A stretch of DNA of 64,000 bases, taken from Dyadobacter sp. (GTDB lineage Bacteria > Bacteroidota > Bacteroidia > Cytophagales > Spirosomataceae). The position numbers and the translations under genes were made by a program. The stretch covers positions 310,001 to 374,000 of the forward strand of contig NZ_JAGIAS010000005.1 of the NCBI RefSeq assembly GCF_017744695.1. The letters are read 5' to 3'. Below are positions 1-8,378 of this stretch, in pieces (within the stretch, counting starts at the first letter, position 1; each line of letters begins with the position of its first letter). The notes under the pieces were generated by a model. The model saw only the letters and a list, made by a program, of their open reading frames with translations, did no database searches and was not told where the DNA came from.

Positions 1-163
1 CATCTCAAAGCGTAAATATCGCATTCCCCCGACTTCAAAAACCAAAAAAATGGTTCTTGAAGCCGTTTGATTTTTGTGCTTGTCGAAGTCCGTTACCAAA
101 GTTGAACCTTGTCGTATCAAGAATAAATGAATGGGTGGAATGTAAACCTATAAGTTTATTATT

Positions 164-715
164 ATGAAAATAACAGGTATATTTGAGATAGTGCCGAACA
201 GCTTGTATTCTGTGCAATTTGGTGGTGGGCCCGACCATGAATTTTCAAAGACATTCCGGCTATGGCGGGATATGACATACCTCGAATGGTTCTTTGAGTC
301 GAATTATGAGGATTTATTGAGATTTTGGGGGTATATGTCGATTGAGGAGGCTGTAAAAGTTACCAAGGCCGAGGCGTACAAACTTAATGGTACATTGCTA
401 ACCGCGGCGTCGGCTGGCACGCGAGGTGATTCTGCGAATTTATCTGCGATATTCAGGCCGTTACATCCTGCAACATGGCGCCTGGACGACTTTGAAAAAA
501 GCAAGGCCAGGGGACTTCGCAAGCACAGTTGGTTACGTATTTATGCGATTAGGTTGGGTGTTAATCGGTTTGTAATAACAGGTGGCGCAATTAAATTGAC
601 GCGAACTATGAATGAACGCGAGCATTTGAACGAGGAATTAAAGAAACTGGAAGAAGTTTGTAGTTTTTTGAAAGGAGATCAAAAAGATGAATTTGGATTG
701 TTTGAATTATTCTAA
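164..715 (+). CDS. RelE/HigB-like putative toxin of a type II TA pair
   Basis: A 183-residue protein with no signal peptide or membrane segment. Its C-terminal part (about residues 120-175) has the look of a RelE/HigB fold: a basic LRIYAIRLG strand, a VITGGAIKLT strand, then a charged helix. The long N-terminal region is not one I can name. It lies 13 nt upstream of an XRE-type regulator in the same direction, the usual layout of a HigBA-like module, where the toxin comes first and the antitoxin carries the HTH. The family role (ribosome-dependent mRNA cleavage) is inferred from this layout only. Base composition is more AT-rich than the genes to the right. A 12-bp imperfect hairpin at 33-62 may end an upstream gene. 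Confidence 0.6.
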   Translation: MKITGIFEIVPNSLYSVQFGGGPDHEFSKTFRLWRDMTYLEWFFESNYEDLLRFWGYMSIEEAVKVTKAEAYKLNGTLLTAASAGTRGDSANLSAIFRPLHPATWRLDDFEKSKARGLRKHSWLRIYAIRLGVNRFVITGGAIKLTRTMNEREHLNEELKKLEEVCSFLKGDQKDEFGLFELF

Positions 716-728
716 AACTTGAAATGAG

Positions 729-1067
729 ATGGACGCAATAACTAAATTAAAGCTAATGGCCGTGCCCGACACCGAATGGATAAAGGAGGCGACATTTCGA
801 CAGGAGAATGAATATTGGCTGGATGTGTCGTCTGACATCGCCTTGGCAGTATTAAGGACCCTGCGCAAAAAGGAATTGACGCAACGAGATCTTGCCGAAC
901 TCATGGGTTGTTCCCCTCAATACATTAGCAAAATCCTGAAAGGCTCGGAGAACCTCACACTGGAAACGATCTGTAAAATGGAAAAGGTGCTTCAAATCAA
1001 GCTGATTGAAACACCTTATAGCCATTTGCGTGACACTAGGCCTTCTTCTCAACCGGAACAACAATAA
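729..1067 (+). CDS. XRE-family HTH protein, probable antitoxin
   Basis: A 112-residue protein with an XRE/Cro helix-turn-helix at about residues 48-97: the segment TQRDLAELMGCSPQYISKIL is the classic pair of helices followed by the LTLETICKMEKVL helix. The N-terminal 45 residues are likely to contact the upstream toxin. It follows the 183-residue toxin candidate by 13 nt and would be co-transcribed and autoregulate the pair (inferred from HigA-type antitoxins). Its last 32 nt overlap the convergent HtrA-like gene on the other strand. An in-frame ATG at 729 was used; an out-of-frame ATG lies at 724. Confidence 0.75.
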   Translation: MDAITKLKLMAVPDTEWIKEATFRQENEYWLDVSSDIALAVLRTLRKKELTQRDLAELMGCSPQYISKILKGSENLTLETICKMEKVLQIKLIETPYSHLRDTRPSSQPEQQ

Positions 1068-1962
1068 AGTTGAGCAGTTCCGTGTGCCGGATCACCGAAA
1101 TGTCCGTCATGCGCAGAATGTCGCGTGTTGTGAGCGCTTTGAAAAGCTCATTGGAATTGCGTACCGGCTTGCCGTTGAACGAAACGATAATGTCGCCTTC
1201 CATTAGCTGAGAGCGCGATGCGGGCGTGTTAGGCTCAATATGCGTGATGAAAATTCCCTCGTGGTTGGGTAGTTTGTGGTGCTGACGAACGCGCTCATTC
1301 AAGGGGACATCCTGTAATTGCAGCCCCAGGTAGGCCTTGAATACTTTACCGTCGCGGATCAGTTGGCGGGCGATTTCCTTGGCCGTATTAATATCGACAG
1401 AGAAGCTCAGTCCCTGAGCACCTTGAATGACTGCCGTATTTACCCCAATCACTTCACCGTCGGTATTGATCATCGGGCCGCCCGAGTTGCCCGGGTTTAG
1501 CGCCGCGTCCGACTGGATTACATTATCAACAAACCGCCCCGATTGCGTTTGCAGTGTCCGGCCGAGTGCGCTAACCACGCCCGTTGTCACGGTGTGCTGG
1601 TAACCGTACGGGTTCCCGATAGCGATCACGAACTGTCCGATCTGCAATGCACCAGAATCGCCGAGTTTGGCTACCGAATAGCCCTGGGTGTATATTTTCA
1701 GGATAGCGAGGTCGGTATCCGGGTCTTTGCCTATGAGCGTTGCTTCGATCTCATTCTCGTTCAGAAGGCTTACCATTATCTTCTCCGCACCGTCGACTAC
1801 GTGGCTATTGGTGAAGACGAGCCCGTCGGAAGAGAATATGAATCCCGAGCCGGAGCCGGCCGGTCGTATTTTTCCATTGACTGTTTTGAATATATCGATT
1901 TTTACAACGGCATTTTTGATCTGATCAACCGCGCCGATGATCATGCTTGAAAAGGTGTCCAT
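1036..1962 (-). CDS. HtrA/DegP-like trypsin-PDZ serine protease
   Basis: A 308-residue S1C serine protease with the catalytic triad visible at His54 (TNSHVVDG), Asp84 (DTDLAIL) and Ser160 (GNSGGP), followed by one PDZ domain at about residues 205-295 (YLGLQLQDVP, then GDIIVSFNGKPV). There is no signal peptide or N-terminal membrane anchor, so unlike DegP/DegS it should act in the cytoplasm. The length fits a one-PDZ HtrA without a leader. The 3' end overlaps the convergent XRE gene by 32 nt. The oxidoreductase gene lies 111 nt upstream on the same strand, so co-transcription is possible. Confidence 0.88.
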   Translation of the reverse strand: MDTFSSMIIGAVDQIKNAVVKIDIFKTVNGKIRPAGSGSGFIFSSDGLVFTNSHVVDGAEKIMVSLLNENEIEATLIGKDPDTDLAILKIYTQGYSVAKLGDSGALQIGQFVIAIGNPYGYQHTVTTGVVSALGRTLQTQSGRFVDNVIQSDAALNPGNSGGPMINTDGEVIGVNTAVIQGAQGLSFSVDINTAKEIARQLIRDGKVFKAYLGLQLQDVPLNERVRQHHKLPNHEGIFITHIEPNTPASRSQLMEGDIIVSFNGKPVRNSNELFKALTTRDILRMTDISVIRHTELLNFIVVPVEKKA

Positions 1963-2073
1963 AGCTGCTGGGTATCGTTTTGGTAAAGCCTGTTCAAAAA
2001 GCTATCCAGCCGATTGTAAATGCCAAAGTGGCGCGCCGCGGAAGTACAGCACGCCAAAAGGGCATGGTTCGCA

Positions 2074-3030
2074 TTAAGGTAGGGTCACTACAATTTTCCC
2101 AAGGGTCTTTCCGGTTTCTATTTCGTCATGCGCTTTCGCGATGTCGTCAAATGCGTAGCTGGCAGAAACGTGGGACCGCACTTCCCCTGATTGGAGCAGC
2201 GCGGCCAGTTGCTGCATATCCTCACCGTTCGAAGTGACTTTAAGCGTGTGGGCGTATACATTCTTTTCCTGCACTTTCTGCATCAGCTTTTCGTCCGTGA
2301 AGGGTGCCAGTAGTGCGATTACCCGCCCGCCTTTCTTCACGGCTTCCAGCGATCGGAATATGTGATCACCAAAAAGTGAATCGATGACAATGTCGGCGTC
2401 TTGCACGACGTCTTCAAATTTGACGGCTGTGTAGTCGATGAATGCGTCGGCGCCGAGGCCCAGAATGAAATCCTTTTTGGCGGCGGACCCGGTGCCGACT
2501 ACATAGGCGCCAAAATGTTTCGCGATTTGCACCGCGTAGTGCCCGACACCACCGCCGGCGCCATGGATCAACACTTTTTCTCCGGCCTTCACTTTTCCGT
2601 AGGTGACCAATGATTGCCAGGCCGTCAGCGCAGCGAGTGTGGCGGCAGCGGCCTCCTCGTGCGAAATATTATCGGGCTTTAACGTAAGCTGGTCTGCCGG
2701 CGCAGCCACGTACTCCGCGTAGGCTTTGCCGTGTCCGGGGAAATTGACCATCCCGAAAACCTCGTCGCCTGGTTTCCACTGAGTGACTTGCCGGCCGACC
2801 GCTTCGATCACTCCCGAAATATCCCAGCCGATGATGACCGTTTCGCCAGCTTGCGGGTTAACGAACATTTCGAGGGCGAATGGATGGGTTCTTACAAATG
2901 CGTCGACCGGATTGATGCCGATGGCTCTGACGCGCACCAGTACTTCATTCTCCTTGATTTCCGGTGTTGGTACTTCATTGAATATCAGGTTTTCAGTTCC
3001 TCCGTTGTTTGCTAATGTGATGGCTCTCAT
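2074..3030 (-). CDS. Quinone-oxidoreductase-like NADP-dependent MDR enzyme
   Basis: A zinc-independent medium-chain dehydrogenase/reductase of the quinone oxidoreductase type, 318 residues from the chosen start. It shows the GroES-like N-terminal fold (about 25-110) and a Rossmann nucleotide site AGGGVGHYAVQIAKHFGA (about 150). No structural zinc cysteines are present. The open frame extends upstream to 3147, but that part is unlike the family and overlaps the divergent AraC gene, so I start at the Met at 3030 (MRAITLANNG), the usual N terminus. Likely role: NADPH-dependent reduction of quinones or enones. The divergent AraC gene is a candidate regulator. Confidence 0.85.
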   Translation of the reverse strand: MRAITLANNGGTENLIFNEVPTPEIKENEVLVRVRAIGINPVDAFVRTHPFALEMFVNPQAGETVIIGWDISGVIEAVGRQVTQWKPGDEVFGMVNFPGHGKAYAEYVAAPADQLTLKPDNISHEEAAAATLAALTAWQSLVTYGKVKAGEKVLIHGAGGGVGHYAVQIAKHFGAYVVGTGSAAKKDFILGLGADAFIDYTAVKFEDVVQDADIVIDSLFGDHIFRSLEAVKKGGRVIALLAPFTDEKLMQKVQEKNVYAHTLKVTSNGEDMQQLAALLQSGEVRSHVSASYAFDDIAKAHDEIETGKTLGKIVVTLP

Positions 3031-3113
3031 AATTTGCAATGGTTTTGATTTGATGTCTGCAAATTTCGAAGGCCGGCCGTATTTCGGAGTTGTAAAAATT
3101 TGGGTTAAATCGG

Positions 3114-3121
3114 TACCTTTG
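3114..3121 (+). promoter_or_regulatory. Bacteroidota -7 element TACCTTTG before the AraC gene
   Basis: The sequence TACCTTTG matches the Bacteroidota sigma-A -7 consensus TAnnTTTG exactly. It ends only 5 nt before the ATG at 3127, so the transcript would be leaderless or nearly so. A TTTG lies at 3099-3102, but the spacing is too short for a normal -33 element. Confidence 0.4.
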
Positions 3122-3126
3122 CCGGT

Positions 3127-3987
3127 ATGCGTATCCATCATATCCATCAGCCTTTCGACGTCTTGCTAGTGACTGTCGACGAATGCCCGATCAAGGAGCA
3201 TAAGAACACATTTATTGAACTGGTGTATATGTTCGACGGCACCGGGACATACCATATCAACCAGAATGAGTTTCGGTATCAGAAGGAAAACCTGTTTTTA
3301 GCGATGCCAATGGATTTGCATTATACCAAGGTGAAGGATACGACGACATTTATGTTTGTTCGCTTCAATAACATCTATTTGAATGCGCAGAAGGCACGTG
3401 ATGAGCATAGTAACCTGGGAGACTGGATCCATAAATTGGAATATATCTTCCATAATAATAATCACCTGCAAGGCTGTATTCTCCGGAACGAGCACGATAA
3501 GCCATTGGTGAGGGCATTGATGGAAGCAATCAGACAGGAATATGCCAACCGGCAAACACTGCACAAGGAGCTCGTACAGCAACTACTCAATACCTTGCTC
3601 ACAGTCGTGGCGAGGAATATTACCACCCATATTCCGGAGAAAACACAGCTCGCACAAAACACGTCCCTGGACATTATTCATTATATCCACCAAAATATTT
3701 ACAACCCGGAGTTGCTGCGCGCCGAGCGCATCGCTTCCCATTTCAATATTTCGCTCAATTACCTCAGCGAGTATTTCAAAAAGCACACGCACGAGACCTT
3801 GCAGCAATACATCATCAACTATAAAATTGCATTAGTGGAAATTCGCTTGAAACACAGCGATATGCGCATTAATGAAATAGCTGCCGAACTGGGTTTTACA
3901 GACGACAGCCATCTCATCAAGACATTCAGGAAGCATCGCGGCGTGAGCCCGCTCGAATACCGGCGTGAGGCTTTGACGGTGGTGTAG
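3127..3987 (+). CDS. AraC-family transcriptional regulator
   Basis: A 286-residue cytoplasmic regulator. The N-terminal half (about 1-150) is a cupin-type ligand pocket (VYMFDGTGTYHINQ, FLAMPMDLHY). The C-terminal 100 residues form the double HTH of the AraC/XylS family, with ERIASHFNISLNYLSEYFKK as the first and IAAELGFTDDSHLIKTFRKH as the second, ending in the typical GVSPLEYR. It is divergent from the quinone-oxidoreductase-like gene across a 96-nt gap, which suggests local control of that gene (inference). Its stop lies 6 nt from the convergent esterase stop. Confidence 0.9.
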   Translation: MRIHHIHQPFDVLLVTVDECPIKEHKNTFIELVYMFDGTGTYHINQNEFRYQKENLFLAMPMDLHYTKVKDTTTFMFVRFNNIYLNAQKARDEHSNLGDWIHKLEYIFHNNNHLQGCILRNEHDKPLVRALMEAIRQEYANRQTLHKELVQQLLNTLLTVVARNITTHIPEKTQLAQNTSLDIIHYIHQNIYNPELLRAERIASHFNISLNYLSEYFKKHTHETLQQYIINYKIALVEIRLKHSDMRINEIAAELGFTDDSHLIKTFRKHRGVSPLEYRREALTVV

Positions 3988-3993
3988 GCTGGT

Positions 3994-5994
3994 TTATTTT
4001 ACTATTTTCAACTCACGGCCATCCACCGATATCACGTACAGACCTTTCGGCAGATCAGCGATGTTCAAACGAATCGCTTTCTCTCCGGTTTGGGCACTTT
4101 GCACCAGCTTGCCCGCGCTGTTAAAAATATCGACGCGGTTCAGCGGCTGGGCGGATTCCACTGTGATTAAATCGGTGGCTGGATTGGGAAATACGCGCAC
4201 CGTTTCATTTCCATTCACGCGAACGCTCACAATGCGCGTCAGGTCAGTCCGGCCATCTGCATCCACTTGCTTCAAGCGGTAGTAATACATTCCCTTTGGA
4301 AGAAATTCATCTTCATATTGATAGAAAGAGCTGCTTCGGGTGTTACCCATGGCATTCACACTTTTAACGGTCGTAAATGTTCGGGAATCGTTACTCCGCT
4401 GCACTTCGAAGTGTGAGGCATTTACCTCGGAGGCCGTAGCCCAGTCGAGCGTTACGCGCCCGGTGCTGCCCACGCGCGCGCTGAACGATTGCCAGGTTAC
4501 AGGAAGCGGTGTTGACAGCACATTCAATGCAGGCGAGAAAACAGTGTTGCGGTTGGAATCTATGATTTTCAGCTTATACAAGCCAGCCCCCACAGTCCAT
4601 TGCTGCCCGGTATTTTGTACCAGATTGCAATCACCGTAGTTAAGCCAGTTATATTGGGAGCCGCCCGGCACTGAAGGGCCTGTAAAGGTAACCTGCGAAC
4701 TGCCAGGTACGCTTGTCGCGTCGACGGCCGGCGGCGGCGTCGCGGCATATGGGTTCGATTGACTGAGGAAATCGGGTGTGATCTTGTCGGCCCAGAAACC
4801 GGCCAGGGAAATCAGCCCTGAATAGATTTGTCCGTCGGGCGAGGGAGTAACGCCGTCGCCGCGAAAGTGGATCTCGTCGTGGCGGTATTCAATGCTGTAA
4901 TAGGGATCTGTTTCGGGGCCCTGAAAAACGTGCGGGTAGAGTCCGTCGTTGTTGATCAGCTCGTTTTGGGCATTAACAACATTGGCCGAAACACGGGTGG
5001 CGCCGTTGACGGTAAATCGCGACGCGCGTGCGACCACCCAGCCCAGATTTGGTTTGCCGGTCACGTTACGGCTGGCATTGACAACGTCCCAAAGTGCCGA
5101 TAAATACCGGTTGTAAGTATTGTCGCCCGGCTGTTCGAGGTAGTTGTCTGTTTCTCCCTGGTGCCACAAAACGGCCCGTACGCCCAATTGAGCAATGTAG
5201 TAGTTCAATGCCAGCCGTAAATGCCCGAACGGCAGGCCTGTCGGGAATGTGTAGCCGAATGCGCTGGTAGTTACGCCGTTGGGATCGATGGTTTGTTTCC
5301 AGTTATCGATCCCGGTGCTCGACCAGCCGCCGTTGAATATCATCACCGGCACGCGCAGTTTCTCATAAATCTTGTCTCCAAAAGAACCCCAGCACCAAGC
5401 ATAGTTGCCAAACGGCGCCGTTTTGACGTTGGCATCCAGGTGTACAAACTCAGGGCAGGGAAGCTGCACATTGGAATAGGGGGCAATGGTCGATGTTACC
5501 GGGTCTACATTCTGGAAATTGACACTGTTGACCTGGTCATGGGCCGCTCCGGGGCCATTTGGATTGGAGTCGCCGCCAGTTGAGTTGGATTGACCCGCCA
5601 CAACAAACACCTCGCCCACGCCCACACGGGAAAGCGTCGTGACGGCTGAAGTGCCGCCGCCGGTTGCCACACCCCGTGCTTCCAGCTGATACCAGCCACC
5701 TTTTAAATGTACAGATCCCAAAAACTGGCCGGCCGAAATCTGGTCGTCGAGCGTTGCCCAGCCGCCGCCTGCCGGAAATGGCTCGCCTTCGCCGGGCACA
5801 CGGGGGATAAGCCGTACCTCGATTTTCTGATACGGCTGCGTAATATACCCACCTATATATACGTCGGCTTCATTGGCGTTGTTCCGCTGAAAAACAGCCC
5901 TTTCGGTTGGAAAGGTTACGACAACCTGGGATAAAATTTTGTGTGAAGTGATTAGAAAGAATAATAGCGTAAGTAGTGATAGATTTTTTTTCAT
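3994..5994 (-). CDS. Secreted SGNH/sialate O-acetylesterase-like protein with T9SS tail
   Basis: A 666-residue exported protein. A Sec signal peptide covers about residues 1-22 (MKKNLSLLTLLFF through LSQ). The SASA/DUF303-like esterase domain carries the Ser block VAGQSNSTGG near residue 133 and a WHQGETDN block near 280, as in carbohydrate acetylesterases. The last 80 residues hold the type A sorting domain of the type IX secretion system (VRVFPNPATD and ADLPKGLYVISV, ending in KIVK). It should cross the outer membrane through T9SS and be released or surface-anchored. The likely substrate is an O-acetylated sugar; specificity cannot be read from sequence. Confidence 0.85.
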   Translation of the reverse strand: MKKNLSLLTLLFFLITSHKILSQVVVTFPTERAVFQRNNANEADVYIGGYITQPYQKIEVRLIPRVPGEGEPFPAGGGWATLDDQISAGQFLGSVHLKGGWYQLEARGVATGGGTSAVTTLSRVGVGEVFVVAGQSNSTGGDSNPNGPGAAHDQVNSVNFQNVDPVTSTIAPYSNVQLPCPEFVHLDANVKTAPFGNYAWCWGSFGDKIYEKLRVPVMIFNGGWSSTGIDNWKQTIDPNGVTTSAFGYTFPTGLPFGHLRLALNYYIAQLGVRAVLWHQGETDNYLEQPGDNTYNRYLSALWDVVNASRNVTGKPNLGWVVARASRFTVNGATRVSANVVNAQNELINNDGLYPHVFQGPETDPYYSIEYRHDEIHFRGDGVTPSPDGQIYSGLISLAGFWADKITPDFLSQSNPYAATPPPAVDATSVPGSSQVTFTGPSVPGGSQYNWLNYGDCNLVQNTGQQWTVGAGLYKLKIIDSNRNTVFSPALNVLSTPLPVTWQSFSARVGSTGRVTLDWATASEVNASHFEVQRSNDSRTFTTVKSVNAMGNTRSSSFYQYEDEFLPKGMYYYRLKQVDADGRTDLTRIVSVRVNGNETVRVFPNPATDLITVESAQPLNRVDIFNSAGKLVQSAQTGEKAIRLNIADLPKGLYVISVDGRELKIVK

Positions 5995-6220
5995 ACGTTA
6001 CTTTTTAGGATGGATAGGTCGGTTGAGGTTATTTGAAATAGGTTTTGGAAATGCCAAAAGTAATCTCTGCATTCCAACAAGGAGCGCTTACTCAGGTTCC
6101 GATAAATTGTGAAGGACTATTCTCTTCTAAATTTAGGCAAATAAGTGATCCGAAAAACAGCGGCAGTTGGTTCCACTTATTTTATGGTGCTCCGGCGCAT
6201 CGGCACCCGGACAAAACTTC

Positions 6221-6228
6221 TAAATTTG
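6221..6228 (+). promoter_or_regulatory. Bacteroidota -7 element TAAATTTG
   Basis: TAAATTTG matches TAnnTTTG exactly and ends 4 nt before the ATG at 6233. A transcript starting 5-7 nt downstream would begin at or inside that start codon, so either the mRNA is leaderless or translation starts at the second Met (6242). No clear -33 element was seen. Confidence 0.35.
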
Positions 6229-6232
6229 CCGC

Positions 6233-6619
6233 ATGTCAAAAATGATCCCGCAAAACCTGATTGAAATAATGGTCCACAATGCGCAAGAGGTACAAAACCA
6301 GCTTGCGAAGGACCATGCGCCCGTTGTGAAGTTGCACTCCAAATATGGTAAGGCCATTTGGCTGCTGTCCGAGCTTGATCCGGTTAACAATATAGCTTTC
6401 GGACTTTGCGATCTGGGGCAGGGTAATCCGGAGCTCAGTTACGTGTCGTTGTCAGACCTTGCAAGCCTCAAACATGCGCGGCTGAAAGTGCCGATGGTGG
6501 AAACGGATCCCGCATTCGACGGAAAATACCCGATGAGCGTGTACTTGAAAGCGGCAAAAGCGGCCGGCAGGGTGGTGGAGGAAGATGCCGTGCTGAGTTT
6601 GTTGAGCCCGCTCGAATAA
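6233..6619 (+). CDS. DUF2958 domain protein
   Basis: A 128-residue soluble protein resembling DUF2958: the AIWLLSELDP strand, then AFGLCDLG, then ELSYVSLSDLASLK and a late ETDPAF block follow the order seen in that family, which is usually linked to plasmids and mobile elements and whose function is unknown. Length fits. Start at 6233 (MSKMIPQ), with an alternative Met at 6242 that a promoter element just upstream would favour. It stands alone between the divergent esterase and the downstream dioxygenase cluster. Confidence 0.7.
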   Translation: MSKMIPQNLIEIMVHNAQEVQNQLAKDHAPVVKLHSKYGKAIWLLSELDPVNNIAFGLCDLGQGNPELSYVSLSDLASLKHARLKVPMVETDPAFDGKYPMSVYLKAAKAAGRVVEEDAVLSLLSPLE

Positions 6620-6676
6620 ATTCTCTCTTTCCGTTTTTCTTGTCCTAGTTCAATGACTTGCCCCTGCCCGGGGATA

Positions 6677-6684
6677 TACCTTTG
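6677..6684 (+). promoter_or_regulatory. Probable promoter of the VOC dioxygenase cluster
   Basis: TACCTTTG matches the Bacteroidota -7 consensus TAnnTTTG. A TTG at 6658-6660 sits 16 nt upstream as a possible -33 element, slightly closer than usual. The predicted transcript would have a leader of about 35 nt before the ATG at 6725. Confidence 0.5.
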
Positions 6685-6724
6685 TATCATCAAAAACAAA
6701 GAAACATCTTAACTGAACAAGACA

Positions 6725-7663
6725 ATGGAAAATACAATTAACGGCATCCACCACATTACAGCCATCGCTGGTGACGCTAAAACCAACTACGATTTTTATA
6801 CAAGGGTATTAGGCCTTAGAATGGTGAAAAAAACCGTCAATTTTGACGACCCTAATACCTATCACTTTTATTACGGAGACGAAAACGGCACACCCGGTTC
6901 GATCCTGACTTTCTTCCCCTGGGGTAACCAGATCCCTGCCGGCCGCCGCGGAACCCGCCAGGCTACCGAGATAGGATATTCGGTGCCCGAAGGCAGCCTG
7001 GATTTCTGGCTGAAACGTTTGGACGCGAACAAAATCACTTATAACAAACCTGCCGAAAAATTCGGGGAGCAGTACTTAACCTTCCTGGATCCCGACGGTT
7101 TGAAATTTGAACTGACGGTTCCCAAAGTTACAGATAATCGTATTCCCTGGACAACTTCGGAAGTAACGGCAGAGTATGCGACCCGCGGTTTTCACAATGT
7201 GACGATCACCACGAATAATATCGAAGAAACTGCCAAAGTATTGACCGATATTTTCGGTTACCGTCTGGCTGAGCAGCATGTGAACCGCTTCCGGTTTGTG
7301 ACCGATGCGGTAGAGAATGCGAATATCGTCGACCTGGTGGAGGCTCCCGGTGAAAGAGCCGGTCATGTGGCCAAAGGTTCGGTTCACCACATCGCGTTCC
7401 GCGTTGCAAACGATGATATTCTGATGGAGTTCCGCAAAAAAGTACTCGATGCAGGTTTGCAGATTACCGATAAAATCGACAGAAACTACTTCTATTCGCT
7501 CTATTTCCGCGAACCAGGAGGCGTGTTGTTCGAGATTGCCAGTGACAACCCAGGCTTTGCAACCGACGAAACAGTGGAGCAATTGGGCTCAGGCTTGATG
7601 CTGCCTCCTCAGTACGAACCTCGCAGAGAGCAGATTGTGAAAGTATTGCCGGTACTTAATTAA
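6725..7663 (+). CDS. VOC-family ring-cleaving dioxygenase (MhqO-like)
   Basis: A 312-residue protein with two vicinal-oxygen-chelate modules. The first starts at residue 8 with IHHITAIAGDAKTNYDFY and the second at about 155 with RGFHNVTITTNN; a further HHIAFRV motif lies near 220 and FREPGGVLFEIA near 260, giving the His/Glu metal ligands. Length and layout match the hydroquinone-type ring-cleaving dioxygenases such as Bacillus MhqO. It heads a co-directional cluster with a carboxylesterase (MhqD-like) and a pirin, a combination associated with quinone and electrophile stress. The exact substrate is not determinable here. Confidence 0.82.
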   Translation: MENTINGIHHITAIAGDAKTNYDFYTRVLGLRMVKKTVNFDDPNTYHFYYGDENGTPGSILTFFPWGNQIPAGRRGTRQATEIGYSVPEGSLDFWLKRLDANKITYNKPAEKFGEQYLTFLDPDGLKFELTVPKVTDNRIPWTTSEVTAEYATRGFHNVTITTNNIEETAKVLTDIFGYRLAEQHVNRFRFVTDAVENANIVDLVEAPGERAGHVAKGSVHHIAFRVANDDILMEFRKKVLDAGLQITDKIDRNYFYSLYFREPGGVLFEIASDNPGFATDETVEQLGSGLMLPPQYEPRREQIVKVLPVLN

Positions 7664-7667
7664 TGAC

Positions 7668-7732
7668 TGAATGACCGAATGATTGAATGATTGAATAGGC
7701 ATTATTCAGTCATTCAATCATTCAGTCATTCA
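7668..7732. repeat. Intergenic hairpin of TGAATGAn 8-mers
   Basis: Two 29-nt arms (7668-7696 and 7704-7732) made of tandem tGAATGAn units are reverse complements with two mismatches around a 7-nt loop. It lies between the dioxygenase and the hydrolase genes and could attenuate or stabilise the cluster transcript. It is the smallest member of a repeat family seen elsewhere in the window. Confidence 0.85.
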
Positions 7733-7748
7733 AAATTCAAAACTCATC

Positions 7749-8378
7749 ATGTACACCCATAGCAAACAATTCATCACAAGCGGAGTACCCATTCAGCAGG
7801 CTAAAAAGGCGATCGTTATGTTGCATGGCCGGGGTGGGACTGCCGCAGATATTATTTCCCTTCAAAAGGTTTTGAAGCTGGACGATTTCGCGATCTATGC
7901 GCCCCAGGCTACGAACAACAGCTGGTATCCAACCAGTTTCATGGCGCCGGTCGCGCAAAACCAGCCTGCGCTCGATTCCGCATTGGCGTTGGTAGGGGAC
8001 GTGGTAGCTGAAATAGAAGCCGGCGGCATTCCTGCCGACAAGATCTATTTCGCCGGTTTTTCACAGGGGGCTTGTCTTACGCTGGAGTATACCTCGCGCA
8101 ATGCCCGCAAGTATGGGGGAATCATCGCTTTTACAGGCGGGCTGGTAGGTAGGGAGTTGGAGATCGACAATTATAACGGCGATTTCAAACAGACGCCGGT
8201 GTTTATTTCGACCGGTAACCCGGACCCTCACGTGCCTGTATCGCGTGTGCAGGAGAGCGTGACGATCCTGGAAGATATGAATGCGAAGGTTAACCAGGTG
8301 ATTTATCCCGGCCGGCCTCACACGATTTCAGGAGAAGAAATCCAATTGGTGAACAACACGATTTTGAAACAATCATGA
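7749..8378 (+). CDS. Alpha/beta hydrolase, carboxylesterase/phospholipase family
   Basis: A 209-residue esterase of the small carboxylesterase (YpfH/MhqD-like) group. It shows the oxyanion region MLHGRGGTA near residue 24, the nucleophile elbow GFSQGA near 103, an Asp in STGNPDPHVP near 158 and the His in GRPHTI near 190. No signal peptide, so it is cytoplasmic. Its stop overlaps the pirin start by 4 nt (ATGA), a sign of translational coupling, and the pairing with the upstream VOC dioxygenase mirrors the mhq modules that detoxify quinones. Confidence 0.85.
   Translation: MYTHSKQFITSGVPIQQAKKAIVMLHGRGGTAADIISLQKVLKLDDFAIYAPQATNNSWYPTSFMAPVAQNQPALDSALALVGDVVAEIEAGGIPADKIYFAGFSQGACLTLEYTSRNARKYGGIIAFTGGLVGRELEIDNYNGDFKQTPVFISTGNPDPHVPVSRVQESVTILEDMNAKVNQVIYPGRPHTISGEEIQLVNNTILKQS

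Noticed and set aside
35..238. 67-codon minus-strand open frame at the left end
   Set aside because: Overlaps the start and promoter of the toxin gene and has no leader, domain or codon pattern typical of a protein.
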